64,000 nt of DNA, from assembly GCF_000747525.1 (NCBI RefSeq), contig NZ_CP009278.1, forward strand, positions 4,030,001 to 4,094,000, read 5' to 3'. The number at the start of each line of letters is the position of its first letter. Positions within the stretch are counted from its first letter, which is position 1. The position numbers and the translations under genes are program-made. The notes under the pieces are model-generated. The model did not search any database and had not been told where the DNA came from. It was given only the letters and a program-made list of their open reading frames with translations. The DNA is from Sphingobacterium sp. ML3W. Lineage in GTDB: Bacteria > Bacteroidota > Bacteroidia > Sphingobacteriales > Sphingobacteriaceae. Shown piece by piece: positions 8,973-19,600 of the stretch.

Positions 8973-10424
8973 ATGAGCGAGCAAATTATAGATAAACAAG
9001 AGTCTCCTGACCAATTGTCGGAGATATTATTGGTATTGGATAAAGAAAAAAAGAAAATCCAAGCTGTAAAAGGAATTGACGAAAACGGTAACCTGGAGAC
9101 CGTGGATGCCAATAAAAAGAACCAGAATCAGTTCATGCGTGTGGACAAGAATGGTGATTTGTTTTCCAACTTCTTTTCCAATTTTTTCAGTCAGTTAAAG
9201 AATCCCACCAACTTCTCTTTTTTCAAAATTCCTGCACCATTGGTGATTGACACGGCAAAGGAAATGCAGAAACAGGTAAATCATCCAACACCTGAAGGAG
9301 AAAAACTGATGAAGCAACATCAAGTAAAAGCAGAACCGCAACAAGAGCAAAAACAAGAAAATAAAAATGAAATGGAAACAACACAAAAAACACCAGAGAC
9401 AAGCGAATACCGCTACAAACCAGAACAGATTGATTGGGAAACTATGAACAATCTGGGTTTGAGCAAAGAGAAACTTGAAAAAATGAACCTACTCGACCCT
9501 TTATTGAGAGGCTACAAGACCAATGAATTGGTACCCGTCAGTCTGAATCTTGGCACTGCCGTTACCCGTATGGATGCGAGGTTATCTTTACAACAAAACA
9601 ACGAGGGACAGGTAGTGGTAGCCATTCACGGCATCCGCAAAGAACCTAACCTGAACTTTGAGTTTTTCGGACATAAGTTTACAAAAGTAGACAAAGACAA
9701 CCTTCTCCAATTAGGAAATATGGGACGTATGGTCGATTTGACCAATCCCAAAACGGGTGAAACCATTCCTTCCATTATCAGTGTGGACCGATTGACCAAT
9801 GAGCTGGTTGCCCTTCGTACGGACAAAATAAAAATCCCCGATGAGATCAAAGGGATAAAGCTGAATGTTGAGCAGAAACAAACCTTAATGGACGGTAAAC
9901 CACTTTATATCGAAGGTATGACTTCTAAAAAAGGAACTCCTTTTGATGCGAATGTTCAGTTCAATGCCGACAAACGTTTTGTAGAATTCCTATTTGATAG
10001 AGGTAATACGAATAAGCAATCCCAAAACAATCAACAGAATCAATCGCAGGAAGCTCCAAAAACCTTTCGAGGTAAAGAATTGGATAACGAACAACATCAA
10101 AAATTCAAAGACGGTCAAACGGTTTATGTAAGCGGATTGGTGGATAAAAAAGGTAAGGAATATAATGGCTATATCACCTTTAATAAGGAAACCAATAAAA
10201 CAGACTTCACGTTCCAAAATCCGAATAAGATCAAAGAACAAGTGAAACCTACTGAAGCCCATAAAACGCAAACAGCAGTCAACTCCGACGGAAAAACCAA
10301 TGAAGCAACCAAGAATATCAAAGAGCCTTTGAAATCGGGACAAAAAAATCCAGATAGCAAGAAACAGCAGGAAGAACAGGAAAAACCTAAAACACCCGCT
10401 AAATCCAAAGGCAGAAAAATGTAA
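8973..10424 (+). CDS. DUF4099/DUF3945-type conjugative-element protein
   Basis: The 483-residue soluble protein has an N-terminal block (residues ~15-85, LLVLDKEKKKIQAVKGID...FFSQLKNP), a Gln/Glu/Lys-rich linker (~100-145), a middle domain and two related repeats of the DUF3945 kind. These repeats are 'GIKLNVEQKQTLMDGKPLYI' and 'FRGKELDNEQHQKFKDGQ', each followed by a short beta segment. A long low-complexity tail ends in KSKGRKM. Genes of this kind sit next to topB in many Bacteroidota elements; the biochemical role is unknown. It starts 79 bp after the excisionase-like gene and ends 17 bp before topB. Confidence 0.8.
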   Translation: MSEQIIDKQESPDQLSEILLVLDKEKKKIQAVKGIDENGNLETVDANKKNQNQFMRVDKNGDLFSNFFSNFFSQLKNPTNFSFFKIPAPLVIDTAKEMQKQVNHPTPEGEKLMKQHQVKAEPQQEQKQENKNEMETTQKTPETSEYRYKPEQIDWETMNNLGLSKEKLEKMNLLDPLLRGYKTNELVPVSLNLGTAVTRMDARLSLQQNNEGQVVVAIHGIRKEPNLNFEFFGHKFTKVDKDNLLQLGNMGRMVDLTNPKTGETIPSIISVDRLTNELVALRTDKIKIPDEIKGIKLNVEQKQTLMDGKPLYIEGMTSKKGTPFDANVQFNADKRFVEFLFDRGNTNKQSQNNQQNQSQEAPKTFRGKELDNEQHQKFKDGQTVYVSGLVDKKGKEYNGYITFNKETNKTDFTFQNPNKIKEQVKPTEAHKTQTAVNSDGKTNEATKNIKEPLKSGQKNPDSKKQQEEQEKPKTPAKSKGRKM

Positions 10425-10441
10425 TTATTAAAAAAACACAC

Positions 10442-12532
10442 ATGAAAGCAATTATCGCAGAAAAACCAAGTGTAGCCCGTGAAATAGCCACCCTATTGGG
10501 AGCCTCCGAAAAAAAGGACGGTTACCTGACAGGTAATGGCTATTTTGTAACGTGGGCTTTTGGACATTTGGTAGGATTAGCTATGCCAGGAGATTATGGA
10601 ATTTCAGGATTTGAAAAGGCAGCACTACCGATCCTTCCAAATCCCTTTTTATTAACCGTTCGCAAAGTTAAAAAAGACAAAGGCTATACCGCTGATTCAG
10701 GCGCATTAAAACAACTGAAAGTAATTGAACAGATCTTTAATCAGTGCAATAGCATTATCGTAGCTACTGATGCGGGACGTGAAGGTGAACTGATATTCCG
10801 TTACATCTATGCACACCTCAAATGCAATAAACCTTTTGAACGCCTTTGGATCAGTTCACTTACCGAAAAAGCTATTAAACAGGGTTTTGACAATTTAAAA
10901 TCGGGTAGTGATTTTGATGGTTTATACCAAGCAGCACAAGGGAGAAGCCGGGCAGATTGGTTGGTAGGAATCAATGCATCACAGGCATTGAGCATTGCCG
11001 CAGGAAATGGTGTTTATTCACTTGGAAGAGTGCAGACACCTACACTGGCATTGATATGCAAACGCTATCTGGAAAACAAAAACTTTTCGGTACAGAAATA
11101 CTGGCAAATACAGTTATCACATAGTAAGGAATTCATTGATTTTAAAAGCCTCTCCATAAAAAAATGGGAAGATAGAAAACAGGCAGAAGATACGTTGAAG
11201 TCTATTCAAAGGAATGGGAAAAGTGCTACGGTTACCTCTGTAGAAAGTAAAAACGTTACAGAACCAGCACCTTTGCTTTTTGACCTTACAGGTCTGCAAA
11301 AAGAAGCTAATAAAAAGCTGAACCTTTCAGCCGAGGAAACCCTGAACATAGCTCAAAGTTTATACGAAAAGAAGTTTATTACCTATCCTCGCACCGGGAG
11401 CAAATATATCCCCGAAGATGTATGGGCCGAAATCCCCAACCTCGTAAGAGCTTTGCAAGATAGGGAAACCTGCAAACAGGCCGTAACCAAGGTAAAATGG
11501 GGACGTTTCAACAAACGTATCGTGAATGACCTTCGAGTTACGGATCATCATGGACTACTGGTTACAGAGAAAATTCCTTCGGCATTATCCGCAAAGGAAA
11601 ATGCTGTTTACGATATGATTGCGCTCCGTCTGCTGGAAGCCATTTCTGGAGCCTGTACTAAAGAGATAACCGATATCGCTTTAGAAGCACTGCATTATGA
11701 TTTCGTATTAAAAGGTTGTAAAATATTGGAACCTGGCTGGCGCAGTATTAAGGGATATTTTTCAGAAGAGAATACCGAACCTGTACAGGATCTACCTGAA
11801 CTTAAAAAAGGTGACGAAATTAAAATAAAAGAATCCACCGTTCTTGAAAAAACAACCAAAGCACCCGTACTTTATACGGAAGCAGGCCTATTGTCGGCAA
11901 TGGAAAGTGCAGGGAAACAGATTGAAAATAACGAGGAACGAAAAGCATTGCAAAATATAGGCATCGGTACTCCTGCTACACGATCAGCTATTATTGAGAC
12001 ATTATTTAACCGTAATTACATTCAAAGAGAAAAAAAGTCACTGATTCCCACTGAAAAAGGTTTACAAGTGTATGAGCTAGTCAAAAATAAAAAGATTGCA
12101 GATGTCGCCATGACTGCCGAATGGGAATTGACCTTGCAGAAAATCGAAAACAATGAAAGTGATGTCACAGTTTTTCAAAAAGAAATGGAAACCTACGCGA
12201 CAACCATTACCAATGAGTTATTGGAATCCGCTATTGCCAAAGAAAACTTGCCACAACTTACTTGTCCAAAATGTAAAAGCCAAAAACTGATTCTTAGAGA
12301 TAAAATTGTTAAATGTCCAGATGAGGTTTGCAACTGGATACAGTTTCGCAATGTTTGCGGTGTACAGGTCAGCATAGCCGATGTTGAACGTTTAGTTAAC
12401 AAAGGTAAAACGTCCCTCATCAAAGGAATGAAAAGCAAAGCTGGTAAGAAATTCAATGCTTATATCGTATTGAACGAGGACTACAGAACCTCTTTTGGGT
12501 TTGAAAAAAACAAAGGAGGAAAACATCCATAA
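10442..12532 (+). CDS. topB: DNA topoisomerase III
   Basis: This is a type IA topoisomerase that relaxes or decatenates DNA by passing strands through a transient 5'-phosphotyrosine break. The Toprim domain has Glu7 and the ATDAGREGE motif (residues 108-115). The gate domain has GRVQTPTLALI (195-206), and the catalytic Tyr315 lies in FITYPRTGS. A C-terminal four-Cys zinc element (CPKCKSQ...CPDEVCNW) is followed by a short DUF3945-like segment. The 696-residue length is normal. Element-encoded TopB copies are thought to aid excision or transfer. A strong inverted repeat ends the unit. Confidence 0.95.
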   Translation: MKAIIAEKPSVAREIATLLGASEKKDGYLTGNGYFVTWAFGHLVGLAMPGDYGISGFEKAALPILPNPFLLTVRKVKKDKGYTADSGALKQLKVIEQIFNQCNSIIVATDAGREGELIFRYIYAHLKCNKPFERLWISSLTEKAIKQGFDNLKSGSDFDGLYQAAQGRSRADWLVGINASQALSIAAGNGVYSLGRVQTPTLALICKRYLENKNFSVQKYWQIQLSHSKEFIDFKSLSIKKWEDRKQAEDTLKSIQRNGKSATVTSVESKNVTEPAPLLFDLTGLQKEANKKLNLSAEETLNIAQSLYEKKFITYPRTGSKYIPEDVWAEIPNLVRALQDRETCKQAVTKVKWGRFNKRIVNDLRVTDHHGLLVTEKIPSALSAKENAVYDMIALRLLEAISGACTKEITDIALEALHYDFVLKGCKILEPGWRSIKGYFSEENTEPVQDLPELKKGDEIKIKESTVLEKTTKAPVLYTEAGLLSAMESAGKQIENNEERKALQNIGIGTPATRSAIIETLFNRNYIQREKKSLIPTEKGLQVYELVKNKKIADVAMTAEWELTLQKIENNESDVTVFQKEMETYATTITNELLESAIAKENLPQLTCPKCKSQKLILRDKIVKCPDEVCNWIQFRNVCGVQVSIADVERLVNKGKTSLIKGMKSKAGKKFNAYIVLNEDYRTSFGFEKNKGGKHP

Positions 12533-12533
12533 C

Positions 12534-12573
12534 AAAATTAACACTAGAGTAGAAATGCTCTAGTGTTAATTTT
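12534..12573. terminator. Bidirectional terminator between topB and hsdM
   Basis: Perfect 16-bp arms (12534-12549, 12558-12573) surround an 8-base loop, with A-rich and T-rich outer ends. The genes on both sides converge on it, so it can terminate transcription from both strands. It also marks the left edge of the defence island. Confidence 0.85.
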
Positions 12574-12580
12574 ACAATCT

Positions 12581-14206
12581 CTAAATTTCTTTTAAACCTA
12601 ATTCCCTTAAAAAAGAATTATGCTTATCAGTAGCAGTTTTAATCTTTTTATTTATCTCATCCAGATTTTCATTCACCTCTTTCAGATCTATTTGAATTTC
12701 GTCTTCGGCAGTACTTACGTATCTGGAAATATTAAGATTGAAATTATTTTTTTCAATCTCTTCTAAAGAAACTTTACGAGAATAACGATCTTCATCTTCA
12801 CGGTATTTATAGGTTTCTACAATCTTCTCAATATGCTCTGGCAATAAGTTGTTTTGACGTTTTCCTTTCTCAAAATGCTCGCTTGCATTGATCACTAATA
12901 CGTCATCGTACTTTTTACATTTTTTCAAAACTATGATAGATACCGGAATACCTGTAGAGTAAAACAAATTGCTAGGCAATCCTATAATAGCATCAATATT
13001 ATTGTCTTTTAAAAGTTTGGTTCTAATACGTTCTTCTGCACCTCCTCTAAATAGAACGCCATGTGGCAAGATAATTGCCATTGCACCTTCTTTTCCTAAA
13101 TAATGAAAACCGTGTAATAAGAAAGCAAAATCAGCAGCAGATTTAGGTGCTAGACCATAGTTCTTAAAACGAAAATCATCTGCCATCGTTTCTGATGCAT
13201 CCCATCTTAAACTAAATGGAGGATTTGCAACAATCGCATCAAATTGCATTTTTTTGGCTGGGTTCATTTCATTTAAAATATCCCAATCATTTACTAAGGT
13301 ATCACCGTGGTGAATTTCAAATTCGGTATCCTTTAGCCCATGCAAAAGCATATTCATTCGGGCAAGATTGTAGGTGGTGATGTTCTTTTCTTGCCCATAG
13401 ATTTGTCCGATATGTCCACCTTCATCCTTTAGTTTCCGATGCACATTTAACAGTAATGAACCTGATCCACATGCAAAATCCAATACTTTATCTAATTTCT
13501 TCTTTTTGCCTAAAGTTGGATCTTGTGCATCCAAGGTTACAATTTCAGAAAGAATATCAGATAAACGCTGTGGGGTATAAAATTCCCCTGCTTTTTTACC
13601 AGAACCTGCGGCAAACTCTCCTATTAAATACTCATAAGCATCGCCTAAAACATCGGAATCTGTGGAGAACTGAGCAATTCCTTCGGCAATTTTAGTAATG
13701 ATGGCTGCTAGCTTCTTATTACGATCTGTATAATTTTTACCAAGTTTTTCAGAATTCAGATTGATCTCTGAGAATAAACCTGAAAAATTCCCTTCAAAAG
13801 ATTCATTTTCAATATAATCAAAACCATTATGTAAAGTTTCCAGAAGGTCTTTATCCTGCGTTCTTGCTAGTTCATAGATGCTTTCCCATAAAAATTTAGG
13901 TTCTATTACATAATGGACTTTGCGCCGCATTTGTTTTTCAAAAGCCTCAACATCCTCAGTATTTTCATTATACCATATCTCTAAAGAAGTAGAAGCTCCT
14001 ATTTTCTTCAAAATGTCGCTTGGTGTTTCAGGATAGTCAGAACCTAATTCTTTCTTAGCTGCCTTTTCGTAATTATCTGACAAATAACGTAAAAACAGAA
14101 ACGAGAGCATATAATCACGGAAATCATCTGCATTCATCGCTCCTCTTAAATCATCTGCTATATTCCAAAGGATCTTCCCTAATTGTTGTTGTTCTTTTTG
14201 TGTCAT
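12581..14206 (-). CDS. hsdM: Type I restriction-modification methylase subunit HsdM
   Basis: The 541-residue N6-adenine methyltransferase subunit works with HsdS to methylate the recognition site and with HsdR to restrict. It has an N-terminal HsdM helical domain, the AGEFYTPQ segment (~206-212), the SAM motif DFACGSGS (243-250) and the catalytic NPPF (328-331). It is the last gene of the operon hsdR-hsdS-ATPase-hsdM, an unusual order because hsdM normally precedes hsdS. It starts 14 bp after the ATPase gene. No disabling change is visible. Confidence 0.95.
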   Translation of the reverse strand: MTQKEQQQLGKILWNIADDLRGAMNADDFRDYMLSFLFLRYLSDNYEKAAKKELGSDYPETPSDILKKIGASTSLEIWYNENTEDVEAFEKQMRRKVHYVIEPKFLWESIYELARTQDKDLLETLHNGFDYIENESFEGNFSGLFSEINLNSEKLGKNYTDRNKKLAAIITKIAEGIAQFSTDSDVLGDAYEYLIGEFAAGSGKKAGEFYTPQRLSDILSEIVTLDAQDPTLGKKKKLDKVLDFACGSGSLLLNVHRKLKDEGGHIGQIYGQEKNITTYNLARMNMLLHGLKDTEFEIHHGDTLVNDWDILNEMNPAKKMQFDAIVANPPFSLRWDASETMADDFRFKNYGLAPKSAADFAFLLHGFHYLGKEGAMAIILPHGVLFRGGAEERIRTKLLKDNNIDAIIGLPSNLFYSTGIPVSIIVLKKCKKYDDVLVINASEHFEKGKRQNNLLPEHIEKIVETYKYREDEDRYSRKVSLEEIEKNNFNLNISRYVSTAEDEIQIDLKEVNENLDEINKKIKTATDKHNSFLRELGLKEI

Positions 14207-14220
14207 AACCTTTTCAGAAA

Positions 14221-15348
14221 TTAAATATGTAAAACAAAATTATATTTTGTTTGTATGCCGTTAAAAATTCTAATTATATCTTGCTTATTGTCTTCCACAG
14301 GCTCCTTAAACTCGTACCTGAATACCGTTTTATGCGACATTATATTGATAATTTGAGCCAATTTATCAGGGTCGATAATTCCAATTTCTTTCAATACGTG
14401 AGAAAAATTTCGTACCCCCAAAAAAGATGCAATATTTTCTAATATTTGGCGTAAAATCGCAAAATGATATACCATAATATTATCTGAATCAATTGCTTCT
14501 TTTATCGTTTTTAAAAGTTCTAAGTGATATAAGAAAACTTCACGACGTGGACCTACCAATTCTATAATCCCTTTATTTTTCTTTAGTTTAAAGAAGTCTA
14601 CTTGGCTATGGTATTTATTTGCCTTTTCCCCTCTAGTTAGCCAATCTGCAAAAATGGAAAAGAAACCTATGTGATGAGTAGTAATAATTATTTTTCTAGT
14701 TTTATAAAATTTATCCACTAAATCCATTAGACTAGAAATGGTCACAAAAATATTGTGATCGTCTAAACTAGAAACCGGATCATCTATAAAAAAATGACCT
14801 TCCTGCTTACCATCTCCCGTTAAGTCTTCAACATCAAAAAGTGCGAGGAAAAAACTCCAAATGAATGCTTGTTGTTCTCCTCTAGAAATTTTGATCGAAT
14901 CCGCAAAGCCTAATTCTTTTTCTTCTTCCTTGTTATTATTTTCTTCTTCTTCAACAATCTCTTTCTCTTCAGCTTTGAGGTGAAATCGTATTATATTTAT
15001 TCCTTCCTCTCGATTAGGGAAGTATTCAAATCTAAAATCGAATTGTGGTTTAAATAGGGCAAGCTTTTCATGTACTTTCAACTCATCAATTCCCGAATGA
15101 AACTCATTTAAGCTACACTTTTTTAAGATGAGTTTTATGTCAATCTCTCCATTCTCAATATCATTGTCCCAAACAAATAAATCTTCACTGTAAGCGTTAT
15201 AATATACACCAGCATGATTATCATTATTACTAGCTTTTGTCACATTTTTGTGTGCAATAGATAGTCTCGTTTTTCCTGTACCGTTGAATGCGTAAACAAG
15301 ATTTATATTTTTCGCATTATTAATAAGGGTATTAGCTATATTTTCCAT
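14221..15348 (-). CDS. PrrC/RloC-like ATPase, candidate anticodon nuclease
   Basis: The 375-residue protein has an ABC-type ATPase core of the PrrC/RloC (AAA_13) kind. The P-loop is FNGTGKT (21-27), the signature SRGEQQ (155-160) and the Walker B IDDPVSSLDD (188-197). The IDDPxSSLD form is characteristic of PrrC and RloC. The C-terminal part contains Arg300-x3-Glu304 and His339, with spacing close to the R-x3-E...H nuclease triad of PrrC (R320, E324, H356). An acidic linker (129-145) interrupts the ATPase. PrrC is encoded inside a type I restriction locus, held inactive by it and released when phage inhibit restriction; it then cleaves tRNA-Lys. Here too the gene lies between hsdS and hsdM. 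The nuclease assignment is inference; another ATPase-type accessory remains possible. Confidence 0.6.
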   Translation of the reverse strand: MENIANTLINNAKNINLVYAFNGTGKTRLSIAHKNVTKASNNDNHAGVYYNAYSEDLFVWDNDIENGEIDIKLILKKCSLNEFHSGIDELKVHEKLALFKPQFDFRFEYFPNREEGINIIRFHLKAEEKEIVEEEENNNKEEEKELGFADSIKISRGEQQAFIWSFFLALFDVEDLTGDGKQEGHFFIDDPVSSLDDHNIFVTISSLMDLVDKFYKTRKIIITTHHIGFFSIFADWLTRGEKANKYHSQVDFFKLKKNKGIIELVGPRREVFLYHLELLKTIKEAIDSDNIMVYHFAILRQILENIASFLGVRNFSHVLKEIGIIDPDKLAQIINIMSHKTVFRYEFKEPVEDNKQDIIRIFNGIQTKYNFVLHI

Positions 15349-15355
15349 GATACTA

Positions 15356-16639
15356 TTATTCTATTTTAGGAAATAAGCCCTGCATTAATGCCTTTTTATG
15401 TAATTTCAGATGTGCTATTTTGTTTATTTGTTGAGTAATTAATTCATCAACTAACGATAAACATTCGGCAATTTTCTGCTGTTCTTCTCTTTTCTTTGGT
15501 AATAATAATGGTATTTTCTTCAAAACATCTAAACCTATTCTCTTCCTCGTAGAACCCGTAGATTTATTTTCTATTCTGGTTCTCACTATATCGGAATTAA
15601 TTAAAGAGAAAATAAAATATTTCGAATATTTTTTCTCATTAATCGCTAATCGAATTCCATCCGATGCCATGACAAATCTCTGACTCTCTCCAGGCATTAT
15701 ACACGCTCTCCCCACAGGATCTCCCATTTTCGATAAGATAATATCACCTGAATAGATATTGCAACTTAGTAATTCATCTGCCTTTTCTACGGATGTATAA
15801 ATTTTATACAAATCATTAAATTTTCCATCTCCAATATTTTGCAATTGAATAATTCTAATCCCCTCACTTGTATAATCACTAGCTTTTAAATTTGACCCAA
15901 AGGGACCTCCTGTAAAGCTCCATTTAATATTTTTGTCAGCAGTATCAATTAAAGAAATTTCCAACCAATCCCCATCATTTTCGAATTCAGGAAAACGATA
16001 GTTAGGTACAGTCTTGCCTTCTTGTGGGAAAAGGTTTTGCATCAAGCCTTTTTTATGGCTTTGGATTGCTTTTAGCTTTTCTTCATAACCTGTAATTACC
16101 TCATCTAAAGAAATCAAGCAATCTGCTACTTTTTGTTGTTCATCAGGTAATGGAGATAGAAACTCCACATCTTTCATCTGCTCCTTAGATAAATTATTAT
16201 TTTGTCCGGTCCCAAGTTTATTTATTGTTGTATGTGTAAGAGGCTCTAATAACTTAACTAAAAATGAGTCTTCAGCTTTTTTAGCAGAAACTTTCATTGT
16301 TCTCTGATTGATATACGCATCATCAGAATTCCATAAAAAATAATTAAATCCTGCTGCACCTGTTAAACTGAGAACCAGCTCTCCTTTTTTTACTAAATAA
16401 CTATTGAGATTACTTTTTTCTATATATTCTTTTGAAATAAAAATTTTATTGCCATTTTCATTTTTGTTATTAATATCAGTAATCCTAATAACTTGCATTG
16501 TATCTTCACCGTTTTCAGTAAAATCATAGGATGAAAATGGAAATCCATCTTGCAAATTGAATTTGGTACCAATAGTGTGTTTTTCCCATTCCCTATCTTT
16601 TTCAAACTCGGGGAAACGTATTTCAGGTATATTATTCAT
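15356..16639 (-). CDS. hsdS: Type I restriction specificity subunit HsdS
   Basis: The 427-residue subunit has two target-recognition domains separated by conserved helices, each preceded by an 'IRFPEFE/YRFPEFEND' turn. Each ends in the coiled coil that contacts HsdM (PLPDEQQKVADCLISLDE and KKREEQQKIAECLSLVDE). It determines the bipartite recognition sequence. The start ATG at 16639 overlaps the hsdR stop by 8 bp; an alternative ATG lies at 16660. Target-recognition domains of such subunits are highly variable, so the recognised site cannot be read from the sequence. Confidence 0.93.
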   Translation of the reverse strand: MNNIPEIRFPEFEKDREWEKHTIGTKFNLQDGFPFSSYDFTENGEDTMQVIRITDINNKNENGNKIFISKEYIEKSNLNSYLVKKGELVLSLTGAAGFNYFLWNSDDAYINQRTMKVSAKKAEDSFLVKLLEPLTHTTINKLGTGQNNNLSKEQMKDVEFLSPLPDEQQKVADCLISLDEVITGYEEKLKAIQSHKKGLMQNLFPQEGKTVPNYRFPEFENDGDWLEISLIDTADKNIKWSFTGGPFGSNLKASDYTSEGIRIIQLQNIGDGKFNDLYKIYTSVEKADELLSCNIYSGDIILSKMGDPVGRACIMPGESQRFVMASDGIRLAINEKKYSKYFIFSLINSDIVRTRIENKSTGSTRKRIGLDVLKKIPLLLPKKREEQQKIAECLSLVDELITQQINKIAHLKLHKKALMQGLFPKIE

Positions 16640-19600
16640 AATGTAATCCAGATATTTCACGCCCTTGGGCCAATTTGTTTAAATAAGGCACTAAATCTTC
16701 CATTAAGGCCAATTCCTTTTGGGCACGCACTTTCCAATTCAAGCCCAGTGGAGCAAGGAAATCAGTTAGTTTTTCTCCATCAAAAACCATTCGGTCCATA
16801 ATTTCGGCTACAAACACTTGTAACGATTCAAAAGTTACCCCGTGTTTTTCCGCTATTATTGCCAAGTCCTTATTATTCTTTTCTTTTTTAAAATGTTCGT
16901 AGCCTTCCCGTATATTATTTTCTTCAAGAGGTTTATCCATATCCAAGCTATTGATATAGGCTATAATATCCTCCCGCTCATCCATCAGGTTGGCATTAGA
17001 TATCAAAAGATTTATTAGTTGTTGTTTGGTTACTTTTTGCTTAGATGGTTTCTTTTGCGTCATCTCAGCAATTAATCCCATAATATAATCGTAATCAATA
17101 ATCGTAGAAGCAAACAACACCAATTCAAAATCCAATTGCTCTACACTTGGATCAACATCTTCATCACCTTTTTTAGCTGCTTTATCTTGCTTAGTTTTTA
17201 ATCGTTGAGCAGTTTCTATATACATGCTACGGAAAGAGCGCAAATCATCTTCAGGCAGCAATAGATTGATTTTACTAGCCTGTTCTTCCGTTAAATCGGT
17301 GTACTGGTCTAATTGTGTTTTTAGTCGTTGTATTTCTTTAAACTTAGTAATGAATTCCGCTCTTGCTGCATCGCCTTTGAGGTTATTTACTTCCTCTGGC
17401 GCACACTCCAAACCAAAAGAATGCATCATTTGATTTAGACTCTCTAATGCATCTTCATATTTCTCTATTACTTTTGGTGCAGGATCTACCAACCATATTT
17501 CTCTAGATCGCCCTGTGTCCTCACCAGAAAACAGGGCGATAGCTTCATTTACAGCATCTCTTTGTTGCCTGAAATCCAAAATACTTCCGTGTGGTTTGGT
17601 GTCATTCAATACTCTATTGGTTCTAGAAAATGCTTGTATTAGACCGTGGTGTTTCAGGTTTTTATCGACATATAAAGTATTCAGGTACTTAGAGTCAAAC
17701 CCCGTTAAAAGCATATCTACCACAATCACAATGTCTATTTTATTTTTATGTGGATAATCTGTATTACTATATTTCTGATCTTTTATTCTCGATTGTATGT
17801 CTTGATAATATAAATCAAATTCGCCTATGCTATGGTTGGTTCCATATTGCTTATTAAAGTTGGAAATGATTTCAATTAAAGCTTTCTTTTTACCTTCAGG
17901 ATCTACTTTGTTGTCTTCTCGCTCTTGTAGTAGATCATTTTGTAATTGCTTAATGTCGGCTACATTTTTAGTGTTATTACTTTCACCATCTTTAGCAACT
18001 GCTTGGGCAGGAGGTGAAAATACACAGGCAATATTTAGTGCTCTATAATCCTCGTCTGCTTCCAATCTCTGTTTTTGTACTTCATTAAACAAACGGTAAT
18101 AAGCAATAGCGTTATTGATAGACCCAGTTGCAAAAATCGCATTGAAACGTTTCTGGTCGGTTACTGCATCGTGTTTTTTTAATATAGCTTCTACAACCGC
18201 CTTTTGTTTTTGACTTTCTGATAAATTAGCCGCATCTACACCATCTGTCTTAAAATAGTCCACATGAAATTTTAAAACATTTTTATCTTCGATGGCGTGA
18301 GTAATGGTGTAAGCGTGTAATTCTTTTTCAAAAATATCTTTAGTAGTCTTATAGCTGCCAGATTCGTTTTCTCTAATGGTATAGGATGCATTTTCATCAA
18401 AAATAGGTGTACCTGTAAAGCCAAAAAGTTGTGCATTTGGAAAAAAGTCTTTAATCGCTTGGTGGTTATCCCCGAATTGCGAACGGTGGCACTCGTCAAA
18501 AATAAATACCATCCGTTTATCTTTTAAAGGCAGCAGACGCTCCTTATAATTATTCTTACTTTCTGCATCTAATGCTAATCCTAATTTTTGAATGGTGGTT
18601 ACAATAACTTTGTCCGAGTAATCGGTAGATAATAAACGTCTTACTAATGATTCGGTATTGGTATTCTCTTCCACACTACCTTCTTGAAACTTGTTAAATT
18701 CCTCACGGGTTTGTCTATCCAAATCTTTTCTATCCACTACAAAAAGACATTTTTCAATATTTGGATTGTCTTTTAATAAAGTAGAAGCTTTGAAAGAGGT
18801 TAGTGTTTTCCCAGAACCTGTTGTATGCCAAATATAACCATTACCTCGGTTTTGTTCTATGCAATCTACTATCGCTTGTACGGCATATATTTGATAAGGA
18901 CGCATCACCAGCATTTTCTGCTCGCTTTCTACCAATACCATGTAACGACTGATCATTTCACCTAAAGTGCATTTAGAAAGGAATTTCTCTGAGAAATCAA
19001 AAAGGTTATCGATTTTTTTATTATCTATATCAGCTAGTTTGTATATAGGTAAAAATTGTTCATCAGCATTGAAACTAAAGTGCTGGTTTCTATTATTCGC
19101 AAAGTAATAGGTGTTGCTACGATTACTTACAATAAACAACTGCATGAAGCAAAGCAATGAATTATTGTAGCCGCTACCAGCCTCATTTTTATAATCCACA
19201 ATTTGCTGCATAGCACGCCTTGGACTAATTTGTAATGACTTTAGTTCCAGCTGTACAACGGGAATTCCATTGATCAATATAATTACATCATAACGTTGAT
19301 TGCTATTTTCAGTGTTAATCTTCAACTGATTAATTACCTCAAAATCATTTCTACACCAGTCTTTAATGTTTACCAGTGTATATTGCAAAGGCGTTCCATC
19401 TTCACGGATAAAAGTGTTTTTTTCTCTTAGTAATTTGGAAGCGGCAAACACGTCAGGTGTAATAATTTCCTCACGTAAACGATTAAATTCCGTTTCAGAT
19501 AAATGCACCCTATTAAGTTCGTTAAATTTCTGTCTGAAATTTTGTTCCAAACTTTTACGGTCGATAATATCCGGACGGTAAGTATATTTTAAATCTTGAA

